Of a DNA stretch of 64,000 nt, positions 33,340 to 46,774 are shown piece after piece (position 1 is the stretch's first letter; each line of letters starts with the position of its first letter). The position numbers and the translations under genes were made by a program. The notes beneath the pieces are model-generated. The model had not been told where the DNA came from and made no database searches. It saw only the letters and a program-made list of their open reading frames with translations. The stretch covers positions 19,898,501 to 19,962,500 of the forward strand of contig CM065399.1 of the NCBI GenBank assembly GCA_033060915.1, written 5' to 3'. This DNA comes from Euryodendron excelsum (taxonomy: Eukaryota > Streptophyta > Magnoliopsida > Ericales > Pentaphylacaceae).

Positions 33340-33765
33340 TTGCGACAGGCCTTGTTGTCCAAAAGTCTCAAAAGGGATTTTTGCGACGGTTATTTGCGAC
33401 GGCAAGTGAGCCGTCGCAAAAAGCCGATGCCTTAGGTAGACTTTTTGCGACGAGTGAGACCGTCACGTATGCCGTAACGAATATTAGCTTTTGCGACGGT
33501 AGGATTAGTATTTGCGACGGGCATAGCCGTCACAAAAGTTAGTTTTTGAACAGCTAAAAGTATTTGCAACGGAAACTTTTGGCACAAATGCTAGAATTTG
33601 CGACGGCAGGATTAGTATTTGCGACGGGCCTTTCCGTCACAAAAGTTTGTATTTACGACAGCTAAAAGTATTTGCGACAGAAATTATTTGCACAAATGCT
33701 AGTATTTGCGAAGGCTGAAATATTATTTGCGACGGGGGCAGCCGTCACAAATATCCTGTCTATTT
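33340..33765. repeat. Left subterminal repeats of CACTA element
   Basis: About a dozen copies of TTTGCGACGG or variants occur in direct and inverted order, some as hairpins (GCGACGGGCATAGCCGTC). In the En/Spm family such motifs bind the element's own TNPA-like protein. 33766-34230 is AT-rich without a gene. Confidence 0.8.
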
Positions 33766-34230
33766 TTAAATATATATTTTTTAAAATAAAATTCCTGTAA
33801 TTCCTGTATACCTGGCATAAATCAATAAAAATATCTCATTCACCTTATAATTGCATAAATCAGTAAAATATTCATCTACAAAAATATAATCTATAAAATG
33901 AAGTTCAAATAATATATATAATATAAATCCACATCATCCATATATTCAAAATGAATATATTACAAATCTGTTATCCATACAAACTAGTTTTTTTTAATCC
34001 AAAATACACAACCTATTGTCCAACATAAAAACATCAAAAAATAACACAAGCCATTCATTGACTTGCCACTCCATCAATCCCAAAAATGAATGATAGCCGC
34101 CTACTCTTTTAGAATAACCTGAGTGAAAACAAAATAATAACAATACAATTAGTTAAACTGTTAATATATATAGAAATGTAATTAACGAAAAAATAACTAA
34201 AACAAAGTTGTAATTTACATCAATAGATTT

Positions 34231-34455
34231 TCATGCAACGTGTTGCCCAATTGATTCACCTACAATTGTAATCCCTTTGCGTGGTCTTTCTAAATGAGTA
34301 TTAGGTTTTCTAGCATTTTTAACAAAAATTTTATAGAAATTTTGACCCACAGGTATAGCATTCACTTTTGACAATAGGTCCATACTAATAAGAAGTCCTT
34401 CTGCAACCTCGAGTTTTGGCAACTCAAAACCAAGTAAACTTACTTTTACAAAATC
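34231..34455 (-). pseudogene. Terminal exon of second CACTA gene
   Basis: An acceptor GTTTGTAG at 34456 leads into an open exon ending at a stop at 34231. It contains LPKLEVAEGLLISMDLLSKV, HLERPRKGITIVGESIGQHV: a C-terminal motif often seen in plant CACTA second genes. It is in phase with the exon at 36454-36573. This exon itself has no damage. Confidence 0.7.
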
Positions 34456-34534
34456 CTACAAACATATATATATATATACAATGTTTAATAAACAATTCAA
34501 TATAAAACAATGATTAAAAATGAACTTTGTGCTC

Positions 34535-36420
34535 TAACTTGTAATCCGGGAGACCCGTGACCATTCTGTCAGTTTTCACACGTCACTCGTGCCTAGACCG
34601 TACTACGTACCAAGTTTGGGGCCCTTCAGAGACCGCTCGGGGATTTTGAGCCGTTAATCCCCGAAACTTAACACTTTATAACTTAACTTGTTTTAAAATA
34701 GAAAAAATTTGATAACTCCCAAACCGAGAGTCGCGTGATCATTTCGTTAATTCCCACGTATCACCTGTGCCTAGACTATACTACGTACCAAGTTTGGGCC
34801 AGTTCGAAAGCCGTTTAGGAATTTTGAACTGTTAATACTCGAAACTTAACACTTTATAATGTAAGTTGTTCTAAAAGGAAAAAAATTTGATAACTCCCAA
34901 ATCGAGAGTCGCGTGGCTATTTCGTCAGTTTCCACACGTCACCTGTGCCTAAACCATGCTACGTACCAAGTTTGGAGCCGGTCAGAGGCCGTTTGGGGAT
35001 TTTGAGCCATTAATCCCCGAAACTTAACACTTTATAACTTAAGTTGTTCTAAAACACAAATAATTTGATAACTCCCAAACCAAGAGTCGCGTGACTATTC
35101 TGTCAATTTCCACACGTCACCCATGCCTAGACTGTGTTATGTACCAAGTTTGGGGCCGTTCGGAGACTGTTTGGGAATTTTGAGCCGTTAATACCCAAAA
35201 TTTAACACTTTATAACTTAAGTTATTCTAAAACGGAAACAATTTGATAACTCTCAAACCAGGAGTCGCATGACCACTCCGTTAGTTCCCACAAGTCACCC
35301 ATGCCTAGACCATACTACGTACCAAGTTTGGGGCCGTTTGGAGGCCGTTTGGAGATTTTGAGCCGTTAATACCCGAAACTTAACACTTTATAACTTAAGT
35401 TATTCTAAAATGGAAAAAAATTGATAACTCCCAAACCAAGAGTCTCGTGACTATTTTGTCAGTTCCCCCACGTCACACGTGCCTAGACTGTGGTACGTAC
35501 CAAGTTTGGGGCCGTTCGGAGGCCGTTTGGGGATTTTAAGCTGTTAATACCCAAAACTTAACACTTTATAACTTAAGTTATTTTAAAATGGAAAAAATTT
35601 GATAACTCCCAAACCGAGAGTCCCGTGACCATTCCGTCAGTTTTCACACGTCACCCGTACCTAGACCGTGCTACGTACTAAGTTTGGAGCCGTTCGAAGA
35701 TTTTGAGCCGTTAACACCCAAAACTTATCACTTTATAACTTCAGTTGTTCTAAAACGGAAAAAAATTTGATAACTCCCAAACCGAGAGTCATGTGACCAT
35801 TCCATTAGTTCCCACACATCACTCGTACCTAAACTATGCTACGCACCAAGTTTGGGGCCGTTCGAAGACCGTTTGGGGATTTTGAGCGTCAATATCCAAA
35901 ACTTAATACTTTATAACTTAAGTTGTTCTAAAACGGAAACAAATTAATAACTCCCAAACCAAGAGTCGCGTGACCATTCTGTTAGTTCCCACACGTCACC
36001 CGTGCCTAGATCGTGCTACGTACCAAGTTTGGGGTCGTTCAGAGGCCGTTTGGGGATTTGAGTTGTTAATACCCGAAACTTAACACTTTATAACTTAAAT
36101 TGTTCTAAAACGGAAAAAATTTGATAACTCTCAAATCGAGAGTCGCGTGACCATGCTGTCAGTTCTCACACGTCACCTGTGCCTAGACTGTGCTACGTAC
36201 CAAGTTTGGGGCCGTTCGGAGGCCGTTTGGGAATTTTGAGCCGTTAATCCCCAAAAATTAACACTAAAATAACTTAAGTTGTTCTAAAACCGATAAAATT
36301 TATTAACTTCCAAACCGAGAGTCGTGTGACCATTCTGTTAGTTCCCACACGTCACCCGAGCCTAGACCGTGCTATGTAAATTAACTTATTCTACAACCAA
36401 AATAATTTGATAACTCGCAA
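34535..36420. repeat. 178-bp tandem array inside a CACTA intron
   Basis: TTTGATAACTCCCAAACC-type starts fall at 34711, 34889, 35067, 35245, 35423, 35601, 35769, 35946, 36123 and 36302, mostly 177-179 bp apart, giving about 10.5 units. Each has CACACGTCACCCGTGCCTAG, GTACCAAGTTTGGGGCCG and AACTTAACACTTTATAACTT. The array fills the intron between exons 36454-36573 and 34231-34455. Confidence 0.93.
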
Positions 36421-36453
36421 AATTTAATATCTAAAATCTAAAGACTAATGTAC

Positions 36454-36573
36454 CTGCTCATTATGTCTTGGAGAAGCTGGCAGTGGCGTAGAAGGCGATG
36501 CAGATCTAAAAGGTATGTTGTCGTCACCAACAGACTTTCGTAATACTTGGTGGCCACTAGATGCTTCGAGAAC
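36454..36573 (-). pseudogene. Internal exon of second CACTA gene (120 bp)
   Basis: Minus-strand acceptor TTTGTAG|GTTCTCGAAG and donor GAGCAG|GTACATTAG bound exactly 40 open codons, Ser/Pro-rich (FRSASPSTPLPASPRHNEQ). Phase 0 on both sides, joining in frame with the exon at 34455. The intron downstream of it holds the 178-bp array. Confidence 0.65.
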
Positions 36574-38400
36574 CTACAAATTCAAGATTAAACATATCAT
36601 TAAAGCCTTGTCAAGAGTTATGAGATTAAACATATGATTATGAGATGAATTTGAATCACGTGACCGAGGCTTCCCATCAAGAGTTTTAAATTTGCCACAA
36701 CCTCTTCTTCATTAAAACCATGTCCAAACATAAAATGAAACCATAAGAACAAAATTTGAAAAATGTATGGCATTCTACTAAAAGTGCAAAATAAAAATAT
36801 TATGGACAACCATTCATCGTTTTATACTCAAGAATTGTCAGCTCCTTTTAACTCCTTAACAATTATCTTGTGAAAATTTGTTACCACAAACTTTGCAACA
36901 ATCTCAACAACACTAGAATCAAGTCTCATATGGTGGTCGTGCCAAATGTCACCAGGCTCACCATTATTCAGAAATAACACTATCTATTGAAAGAGACACC
37001 AATCATCCTCAAACACTCTTTCCTAGAAGACTATCACAAAATAAAAATAATTTAAAAAAAGCCAAATGACAAAAAAATTTAAGCACCAAACTAAATGAAG
37101 TAGTATCTAAAGATCTCAAACACTGGACAGCAAAGGAAACTCCTGTTCAAATTTTTTAAGTTAGCCAGAAACAATGGCCTTTGTTAAGATCACTCTCTAA
37201 AAAGGCGGTCACCCATTAATGGCAACAGTAAAAGCATTACCCACCAACCTTGAAGTGAAAATTGATCAAACCACATTGTCACATGATATCTAGCCTATCC
37301 CTGGTTTCGTTGGTTTCTTTCTAAGTGAATTTTTGTATTTATGCACTCTATCTCAAGTAGCACCAAAAGATAAGCAACAGAATGACCACTTTTCAGCCAA
37401 AAATTTATTAAATGCAACCAAAAATTTAAAAAAAAAGAAGAAGAGGAAAATATAATATAAACCCTAGTAGGATAAAAAGGAAAGCAAAATGAACAGAATT
37501 AAAACTTATTTTCAGTTTCTTTGATGTTAAAATAATGAAAATAAAACCTGTCCTTACAAGTCTCATAATTGGTCAAACCTGAATATTTTTTTCCATGACA
37601 CAACACTTAAAGCTTCTTATTTGGTGATGTAATTACTACAAAGTAACAGTACCACAATATGATAAATTTTACTGGGTTTCTAGGAAGTATGTAGTTTAGC
37701 AAGAATTATCCTTATGTAAAGTTACCTGAATTAGATTGACGACTGCCAAGCAAGTTACCTAAATTAAATAAACCAACTCAATACACACAGCTGGAATTAC
37801 ATTGGAAGGGTTCCATGAAAACCTTTCCATTTATATTTTACATCTAAGGGTTTTATGTAACTTAAAATAAGTATTGTGCTGGATTAGGAGAGGATTTACG
37901 AGGGCGCTGGCAGGGACCACCATGGCTACCTCTTCTTTATTAAATTCAAGAATCACAATCTTCTTCTGAGATTTCAAAACTTAGCTTGAATCTCTCCTTA
38001 CTTTATCTAACGAAAATTCATTCTACCTAATTGAGAATTCTGTCTTATTTAATTACAAATTCCAAGCATGAATGAATCTTAAAAAGGATGTTGATATATT
38101 AAGCCAGTGATTCATTATTATTTTATGCATACAGATATATATTAGTATATTTACACCACCACCACTACTACTACTTCTACTGCCATCACCACAACATTAA
38201 TACTTCTAACATTCTATATATAATATATGTCAAATTTTCATTTTGTACATTAAAATTCCTTTACACTCTAACATTATTAATTGATTTAACCAAACAATAT
38301 ATTGAGAATGATTATTCCATTCTCACTAAGCAAATAAATAAAAAACAATTATACCCGAATAAGAGAACATAAAATACATAAACACCATACAAAATAAATT
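36574..38400 (-). other. Intron-like interior of CACTA element, no clear exon
   Basis: AT-rich DNA with broken frames. I find no domain. It lies between the Ptta/En-type exons above 38400 and the exon at 36454-36573, so probably mostly intron. Confidence 0.35.
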
Positions 38401-40010
38401 CATTTTACCTGTCTACCCGAATGTGGAGTTCTGCCTCCTTGGGATGCCATGGCCTAAGATACGATCGTGCCGACCAATTGTGTAAGATCATCCATCAACC
38501 GTGTCTTGACGTGCTCGAGTACATGCTGAGCAATCTCCTCTAAACTGGGCAACTGTGTGGGCGGCTGTGATGGTGTTGTAGACTGAGAAGGTCCTGCATT
38601 CTGTTGGTGCACTATAGTTGGCAATATGCCTATGTCGTAGGTCTAGGAATAACCATTTCCATCTTTACCAAACAAGTCTATGAAGATGCCATCCCAAACC
38701 TCATCAGTACGCTGCTCCTCAGCCACCAACTCTAGTCGCCCATTAAACTCAGCCTAAAAAGTATTGAAGTAGTTAAATGATGCAATAATATTATAAATGA
38801 AAATTGAGATAATAAGCATGGTTGGACTTATAATAAATGCCGCCACCTCTGGGTCAGAAGGATTATGAGTATTGATATATACACTCATCCTATCAATCTT
38901 ATCACCATCATCTTGTAACTGAGAAATTTGAAACACGTACATTAATTATTTTTCTAAATGTGGGATATTCTATGAAATTAAGTAATGTTATTTATAAGTA
39001 TTTACCTTGTCTCATATGTTGGCGAAGTGCTTTCTGCCAGTTCGATGCAGTGGACCACACTGTGCTCGATTACGAGAATTTCGATTTGATATCGCCTACA
39101 CCATTACATTGAAATAAACACTTGTATTAGCAAAAAGCATACTTAGTTCACCAAACATAAATAAGATAGCAAAAAGTATACATTCCCCTTTTCACTCCTC
39201 TAATACGCCATAAGCTCTCTCCACACATTTGGCATGATGTCTCGTGGTGGTTTAGTATTAAGAAGGAAGTCATTCTTGTATGGTGTGAAGTACTTGCTCT
39301 TCAACTTGTTCTTCAACTTGTTCTTCTTATTTTTCCAATTAATTCTACATGCATTCATGCAAAATGATCTGTATTCAGGTGGACAATGGACCAAGTTTTT
39401 CTACAATATAACATTCAAATATATTAGCCAACATATATACTATTTATCTAAACTTTAAAATTAATTAAAGTATTTTACCTCAACATCTTTCCATATGCGC
39501 TGCTTGACATCTTCGAGCACCACATCCCAATCTAAGTATGTGAATGAGACATTATTTCGTACTAGAACGCCGAGCTAGCAAGATAGTAGGGTCATATCAT
39601 CTTTAACAGGATGGCCCGTTTCATGAAACCGTATAGCAATCTTCTTGTCCGGAACACCCCAGCCCGATGCCTTCAGCAAGGCCTCGGCCCCTAGCACCTA
39701 AAAAACAATAAATATAATTTAATACATAAATTTACTTATTCAAATACATAATATTAACCTGCATATATACATGTAGAGTGTGTAGATGATGATGTCTGAG
39801 TAGATGTAGCAGCTGGTGGTGATCATAAAGGGGTACTAACAGCCAATAGCGATGATGATGGCCTCTCAATCTCTCCTAATCGAGCACGCCAAGATAGCTC
39901 AGTAGTTTGTGATGAAGAGGCCTCATTACTGCTAGAAGTGGGTAACTGAATCGCGTCTAACATGGTATGAGGATGCTTGCCACCCCTCCTCAAAGAAGAT
40001 ATCTATCTGC
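38401..40010 (-). pseudogene. Ptta/En-type transposase gene of CACTA element (5' exons, decayed)
   Basis: Minus-strand exon-like pieces: RRGGKHPHTMLDAIQLPTSS (about 39840-40005), a block with KKIAIRFHETGHPVKDDMTLL and VLVRNNVSFTYLDWDVVLED (39480-39700), CRINWKNKKNKLKNKLKSKY (39200-39394), then NRNSRNRAQCGPLHRTGRKHF (about 39010-39090). The last matches the NR...H..G.K.F core of plant transposase family 24 (Ptta/En/Spm). In this family the second protein binds subterminal repeats. An in-frame TAG lies near 39577. Later exons are at 36454-36573 and 34231-34455. Confidence 0.7.
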
Positions 40011-40200
40011 CAAACAAATTATAACATACTATATGTGTGGCAAAGTGTAACAAAAAAAAAAGTGAAATGAAATGTACAACAAATTATATAAAAAAGGTGA
40101 AATGAAATATACAACAAATTATGTTCATAACTATGTCACTATCTCATTGATGAAAAGAGATTACAATAGAAACAAAAGAAATTATATAAAAAAGGGACTA

Positions 40201-43200
40201 TTAATGACCAGGTACATCAACAACTGTCTCTCCTTCAGTTCCTTCCCTTACCCAAACAACATCTTTCTCCTGATATGCCACTACAGTTTCTTCCAACTGT
40301 TGACTTATGTAGGTGTCTGCCTGAGGCTCTAAATTCATATCGAACAAACCCCTTTGAGTCATCTTCACAATTACATGCCACTATGGTTCCAAAGCATCTG
40401 AAGCATACCAAACCTGCTCTGCTTGAGATACCAAGATGAAAGGTTCATCAGTAAGTAGATTATTTGGGTACAACAAATGGTTAAAGTTGACCAATGTGAA
40501 CTTGAATGTGTCTTCCTTCTTCCCGTGGTTGTTATCAATCCATTCACACTTAAACAAGACATATGTCTTGTTATTATTGTATCTGATTTCTATAATGTCG
40601 GTCAACTTTCCATAGTAGTAAACATGCCCAATGTGAGGATTATTATCATTTCGACTATCATAACTTAGTGCCTCTACCTGCAAAGCTACACCACTATTTT
40701 GAATAAGCCGATTGTCATCTGTGCCCTTCACTCGGAAATGAAAACCATTTATAACATAGGCGTTATGCCTCCAAGCTTTGCTATGAGGGTCATCTGCCAA
40801 TATATTAATTTCTTCAGAGAATGTGATATCAGGTGTCCTACTTAAAGTTTGGACCTGTTAAGAACATAAATGTGCAATCAAAAGGCATGCATGTCCTATA
40901 ATTATAAGGGGTTCAGTGTCATTATATTTAAATACTTACATAATCTTTGAACCAAGTTTGGAAGGTTTCAAAATGCTCATGCTGGATCTCACGGTCATCC
41001 GCATTGGGCATTTTTTCCTTAAGGAATTCAAGGTGCTTGCTGTGTAATTTGTGAGACATTAATTACGATCATTACATAATATTTAATGAGAATAAAAATT
41101 ATATGAGTAAATACTATAACTTACTTTATGAACAGTTAAACTGATTTTGTGTTGAACAAGTTATAACGATGCATCTGGATCCGTTGCTTAAGATCAAGAA
41201 TAACCTTTGAACCCTCACCTTGTGTACCTTCGATGTTCCGCACCTGTCGGGTGGATTTGGTTTCAACGTCATCGAGACATTGTGCACAAAAATTCATGCA
41301 CTCTTCCATCAAGTAACCTTTAGCTATTGAACCCTCAGGAAAAGCTCGGTTACGGACATATTCTTTTAAGGTAAGGAGATATCTCTCAATTGAGTACATT
41401 CATCGATATGACACTGGACCAGCTAACAATGCTTCATCAGCTAAATGTATGGGTAAGTGCTCCATTACATCAAAGAATGCTGGAGGAAATATTTTCTTAA
41501 GATGACAAAGGGTTACAACAACATGGTACTGAATATATTGAAAGTCAGTTGCACGATTGACGTTCAAACACAGTTGTCTGAAGAAGTTACTCAATTCAAT
41601 TAAGGGTTGAATCACAGTCTTTGGCAATGAGTTCCGTATAGTTAAAGGAATAAGTTGTTGCATCATAACATGATTTTCATGACTCTTCAAACCCTAAATG
41701 GTTCTGTCTTGTAAACGAACATGTCGGGATATATTAGATGCATATCCATCAGGCACTCTAACATCCTTTAATACTTTCAAGAACAAGTCTTTCTTAGTTT
41801 TGGACATTATGAACTGTGTAGGGGGTAAATAGACTTTATTGTTCCCTCTATCCTGTGGGTGTAATGATTTTCTAAGTGCTAATAACTGTAGATCACGTCA
41901 AGCATTTGCATTGTCCTTAGACTTTCCCACGACTCCCAGTATTGTCCATAATATATTGTCACAAACATTCTTCTCTATATGCATCACATTAAGATTGTGT
42001 CTGATTATATTTTGCTTCCAATAAGGCAATTCAAAAAATATACTTTTCTTCTTCCAATAATGTTTTTGGTCTCGGACTTATCCTTTTCACCTACTACGCT
42101 GTGTCTTTCCTTAAGATCATCCCTCCTGTATTGAGTTAGAATACCTGCCGATTCTAATTGTTGTAATATTTTTGAACCAGATAACATTTTAGGTTTTCCT
42201 TCCACTTCTCGAACGCCATCAAAAGATACTCTATCCTTTCGGAATTTGTGACCATTAGGTAAGAACCGGCGGTGTCCCATGCAGCAATACTTTTTCCTGT
42301 GCTTCAATCTCTTGGATTTAGTCTTTGTATTGCAACAAGGATAAGCAAATTCACCTTTCGTACTCCATCTTGATAACATCACATATCCTGGAAAGTCATT
42401 AATTGTCCACAATAAACATGCGTGCAACTGAAACATTTGCTTCATTGATGCATCAAATGTTGGTACACCCTCATTCCACAATTCTTTCAACTCCTCAATT
42501 AGTGGCTGCATATACACATCAATCCTGTCACTTGGGGATTTTGGGCCATCGATAAGCATAGAGAGAATAAAAAATGGTTGTTTCATGCACATCCAAGGTG
42601 GTAAATTGTAAGGAGTCAACACTACTGGCCAAGTGCTATGGACTATGTTCATTGATTTGAATGGGTTGAATCCATCTGATGCCAGTCCAAGCCTTATATT
42701 ATGATTATCAGTGGCAAAGTCTGGGTTCTGACGGTCGAAATGTTTCCACTCCTGTTAGTCAGCAGGATGCCTTAATCTCCCATCATTTACCCGTTCCTCT
42801 GCATGCCATCTCATTGACTTAGACGTCTTAGATGACATAAACAATCTTTGTAACCTTGGCTTTAGAGGAAAATACCTCATCTGTTTTGTTGGCTTCTTTT
42901 TCTTATCTCGGGATATGGTAGTACCATCACATTCCCTTTTTCATCTAGAACTATTGCATATGGCACATTTATCAAGATTAGCATCCTAATTTCTGAATAA
43001 CATACAGCTGTTAGGGCATGCATCCCAAGTCTTATAAGTGAACCCTAAATTGTCAGTTATCTTTTGAGCTTCATAGTATTTCTTTGGAAGATTCACACCC
43101 TCAGGGAAAGCCTCTCTCAACAAATCTAGTAACATATCTATGGACTTATTAATCCAATGATTAAGTACCTTCATACGCAGAAGTCGAACGATGAACGACA

Positions 43201-43681
43201 ATTTCATAAATTTCGTACACCCCGGAAACAATTCAGTCTGTGCAGCTTCCAAGAGTTTGAAATAATTTGTCGTTTCTACAACCGCCCCTGTCTGGCCCTC
43301 CTCAGTGTTAACAGTTATATCTACATTTGGAACAGCCTCATGTATCATGCCAATCATATCATCTATAGACTCAATCCCAATGTTTGGATCCACTAACATA
43401 TCAGTTGCTTGTTGAGGCTGCAAAGGATGCTGGGCTTCCCTATGACGTGTCCAATTTTTGTAGTTCCTTTACATTCCGTTATTGAGAAGATGGTCACACA
43501 CAACCTCTCGTGAATTATGGTAACGATTGTAACAAGTCCTACAAGGACATCATATCACAGAATCTTCAACCTTATCTTTGTATGCAAATGCAAGGAATTG
43601 TTGAATCCCATCTAGATATTCCCTGGATAACCTCTCACCAGAATCAATCCAACTCCTGTCTATAGTGTTGTACATGCCCAT
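40201..43681 (-). pseudogene. TNP2-type transposase gene of CACTA element (decayed)
   Basis: Minus-strand domain order: transposase-associated N-terminal domain (DRSWIDSGERLSREYLDGIQ, about 43560-43660, then CPCRTCYN), LFPGCTKFMKLSFIVRLLRM and AFPEGVNLPKKYYEA (42986-43423), TNP2 core (STWPVVLTPYNLPPWMCMKQ near 42600; LNVMHIEKNVCDNIL near 41960), DUF4218 (KSHENHVMMQQLIPL to MYSIERYLLTLKEYV, 41136-41690), an exon with HSKHLEFLKEKMPN (about 40940-41060), and DUF4216 (40381-40800, HVYYYGKLTDIIEI) to a TAA at 40201. TNP2 is the catalytic CACTA transposase. In-frame stops (after EDSVI near 43550, near 43470, 41893, 41694) inactivate it; several fit CGA to TGA. Confidence 0.9.
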
Positions 43682-46080
43682 ATTGACAAAGTTACTTATC
43701 CGCCACAATAAATAAAAAAAATAAGTTATATGCCCATGCATCGTGAAACCTATCCATCCAACTCCTCTCTATAAGGTAGGTGGTCCTATCCCATTCAGGA
43801 ATACACAACCTATATAGCATAAAGCAACTCAAACCGCTTCGTCCATCTCTAAGAAAAATTTAGTAGCATCTCCTCGCAGTTCTCCATGTACACAACGTAG
43901 ACGAAGTGTATTGTTATACACATATATCCAGCATGCACACAGAGAATAACAGGATCTGCCGCACAAAATATCTCTCAAAGATGAACAATATCAAGCGATA
44001 AGCCACTAACTGCCATATAGATTTATGCATTCCCAAACTATCTGAAACTGGACAATTCAAGAACCGCCTCATCGTAGCTGAATTCACCAACTCCGATGAG
44101 GATTCTTGAACGGGTCTAAGATTATATGCTTGTACTTCAACTAACTCATGCATGGATGAGTTAATCAAAATATACATGCATGCATGCATGCAACAAACTA
44201 TCATAAACAATATTAAGCACATTAAAAACATTTCTTCTACTCATCTAGTAGAAGAAATAATAAATTACACTTTCTATTTTTTTTTTAATCTTTGAAAGGT
44301 CAGTGATATTACTGATTATCACGTGTACCCTACCGTTTTTACGACAAAGCAATACAAGATAATACCTACCCATATGTAATCAGGGCCAGTTCAAGACAAT
44401 TTGAGGCCTAAAGCAACAATTGAAAATGAGGCCTATTTTTTACAAGTTTTAATACTGTTAGAAATTTTTTATATACTTTTTCTAAATTAGTGTTTTTTTC
44501 TTTTTTGTTGGCTGTTTGAAGGCTGTTTGGGTCTTGATTGGTTTCCTTAATTCTTTTATTTTCTATACCAACTTAGATGTGGCCCACATTAATTGTCAGC
44601 AAAATGAAACTGGACCCACTTGAATGAGGTAGGTGTTAGATTTTATCATGTTCTAATAATTTTGAAGACTATGAACTCTTGTCCTTGAATCTTCCATAAA
44701 ATATTTTATAACATTATTCATAAATGTGGCACAAGAATCTAATAAGCCCAAACAGGAATGTTAACCTAAAAGCCATATTATTTAGATAAACCAATGTCTT
44801 CAAGAAATTTTTTTTTATTGTTATTGTTCCAAAAGATTGTATCTACAAGCAGATAATTACACTTACATATTTAAGTTAAGGTTATATAGTCAACTTTGTC
44901 AAAAATAAGCTGCTATTGTGTACCAGTATTAATTTTGTCATGCTTTTAGGCAACTAAGATGGATCTAATTACCAACATAATGGTAATTAGATTAATAAGA
45001 ATATATAAGAACCTCACTATCACCTATGAATGAGCCAAGAAATAAATTGCAATAAGCATGCAGGCCTTTTCAAAATTTATTTTAGGCAACAAGATTTCCT
45101 ATTGATTGTCCAGGGTAGAAAATCAAAAGAAAAGGTAAAAAGCAAACACAGCATAAAATGAAACAAGGAAGGAGCATTTGTTGAGATATATAATGGAATC
45201 ATGATTTTTTTAAAAGACAAATATCACAAACAAATTGCTAACTAAATTGTCCCAAAAAACACGATCACAGCAAGTTCATTACAGCAAGTTCAACCAAAAA
45301 CCAGTCATTGCATTAAACACTATGGCAAAATAAAGTCATTACAGCAAGTTCAACAAAAAAACCACTAACTTAAAACAACTAAACAATCGAACCAACTATC
45401 TGCAGCCATCTACAAAAACCAAAACACGACATCACTAAGCATAAAATGAAACCCTAACAATACGAAAACCAAAGCACAACATCACTAATGGACCAAAACT
45501 AAAAGAGATAAGCCATCCTCCAATGGACCAACTTCAAGGCTTAAGAGTATTGTATTGACTCTAACCCTTCATGGGTATGTTCATTTTCAGTTTTATTTCG
45601 AACCTATATCTCCAATCACTGATTGATTTGTCTCTTGATCAATATATCTAAATTTGCTCATCTCCATCACTTAGCATTTGAAAACAGGGGAGGCTATAGC
45701 CCTAGGCTTCCAGCACTGCATCTTGGCATTAGGGACTGCTATTATGATTCCCACATTTCTTATTCCTTTCATGGGTAGAAGTAATGGGTAGAAATATATA
45801 ACAGAGGAGGATGTGCAGAAGCAAAATTGGAACTTTCTATTTTTTTTCCTTTTTTGTTTTCCTTTTAATTGATCATTCAGTTTTGATACTCCAATCATTC
45901 ATTCTATGATAATTTTGTGGAAGCAAAAGTTTTCAATTTGTTCTTCATAGAAGCTAATGCTTGATGGACTAATGATCATCACACACACAAAAAAAAAAAT
46001 TGTATAGAACGGTATATATATATGTATATGTATATGTATGTATGTCTGTATGTGTATTTGTTAATGCGCAAAAGCAAAAT
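43682..46080 (-). other. 5' part of CACTA element, no clear gene
   Basis: Mostly AT-rich with broken frames. CAGGGCCAGTTCAAG at 44384 resembles one hAT-type end but no partner end was found. Repeated TCATTACAGCAAGTTCAAC occurs at about 45280-45345. Confidence 0.35.
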
Positions 46081-46569
46081 TGAAACTTTATTGAAGACTT
46101 GTCATTGAATATGGGTTAATGTATGAATCCAACCATTCCATCCCTAATCTCAAACTGAGCCTCCCGTAAAGGCCACTGATCGGAAAAAAAACTTTAGACT
46201 TAAAACAGAGCAACTCACCTCCTTTATCTTCTCTCTCTGTTTCTCTCTGTGACTTGGTACGTAGATGGCGGCGATGGCGGCGACGGAGGCGTCGGCGATG
46301 GTAGCGATGGAGGCGACGGCGCCAGGAGAGAATGACAACGGAGCTGTTGGAGAACAACAGCGGTGGCAATGGCGCTGGGGGTCGAAGGTGGAGACGCCGG
46401 TGGAGGCTGAAGATGGCGGTGGTGGTGGCCTGGTTCGAGTGAGATACCACATGAGATAGAGAGAAATGCGGCGCCTAGGGTTTTTGATCGAAAGAAAGTG
46501 AAAATGGGGGGGAAAGAAAAGAGCAGGAGGGGAAATTTTGAGGCCCGACCGAAACTACGTCGTTTCATT
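46081..46569 (-). other. GC-rich leader-like segment of CACTA element
   Basis: GGCG/GCGG triplet-rich DNA (46264-46430) gives Pro/Ser/Arg-rich open frames in several phases, including a minus-strand one from 46568. No domain. Its place next to the 5' terminal repeats suggests promoter/leader, not a protein. Confidence 0.35.
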
Positions 46570-46760
46570 TAACATTTGTGACAGCAGACTACCGTTTAAA
46601 AAAAGGCCGTCGCAAAAGACATCTATTTGCGACGGGATCTTTGTAGTTGCAAAAATGCCGTCGCAAAAGTGAGTTTTTGTGATGGCTATTTTCCCGTCGT
46701 AAATAGTGGTATTTGTGATGGGAAAGCAGCTGCCGTAAATACTTCCGTCACAAAAACCCC
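46570..46760. repeat. Right subterminal repeats of CACTA element
   Basis: Copies of TTTGCGACGG, CCGTCGCAAA and TTTGTGATGG match those of the left end. The right TIR follows at 46763-46774. Confidence 0.8.
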
Positions 46761-46774
46761 AGTTTTTAGTAGTG

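Larger units (their letters stand above)
33318..46774 (-). mobile_element. CACTA (En/Spm) transposon, 13457 bp, complete ends
   Basis: Terminal inverted repeats CACTACTAAAAA (33318-33329) and TTTTTAGTAGTG (46763-46774) are perfect over 12 bp, with TSD TGG. Subterminal zones on both sides carry many TTTGCGACGG/CCGTCGCAAA motifs. Two genes, both minus strand: TNP2-type transposase (40201-43681) and a second Ptta/En-type gene (34231-40010), the usual CACTA pair. Both have in-frame stops, so the copy is not autonomous, but the ends are intact and could be moved in trans. Confidence 0.95.

Noticed and set aside
34535..36420. Tandem tRNA or snRNA genes
   Set aside because: No tRNA-like cloverleaf or promoter boxes in the 178-bp unit; the unit lies inside an intron.
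44384..44470. A nested hAT element in the CACTA interior
   Set aside because: Only one hAT-like end (CAGGGCCAG) was found; no opposite end or 8-bp TSD could be located.
46088..46568. Overlapping Pro/Ser/Arg-rich frames as a gene
   Set aside because: Three phases are open due to a GGC/GCG-rich triplet stretch, no conserved motif, and the place is the CACTA 5' leader.
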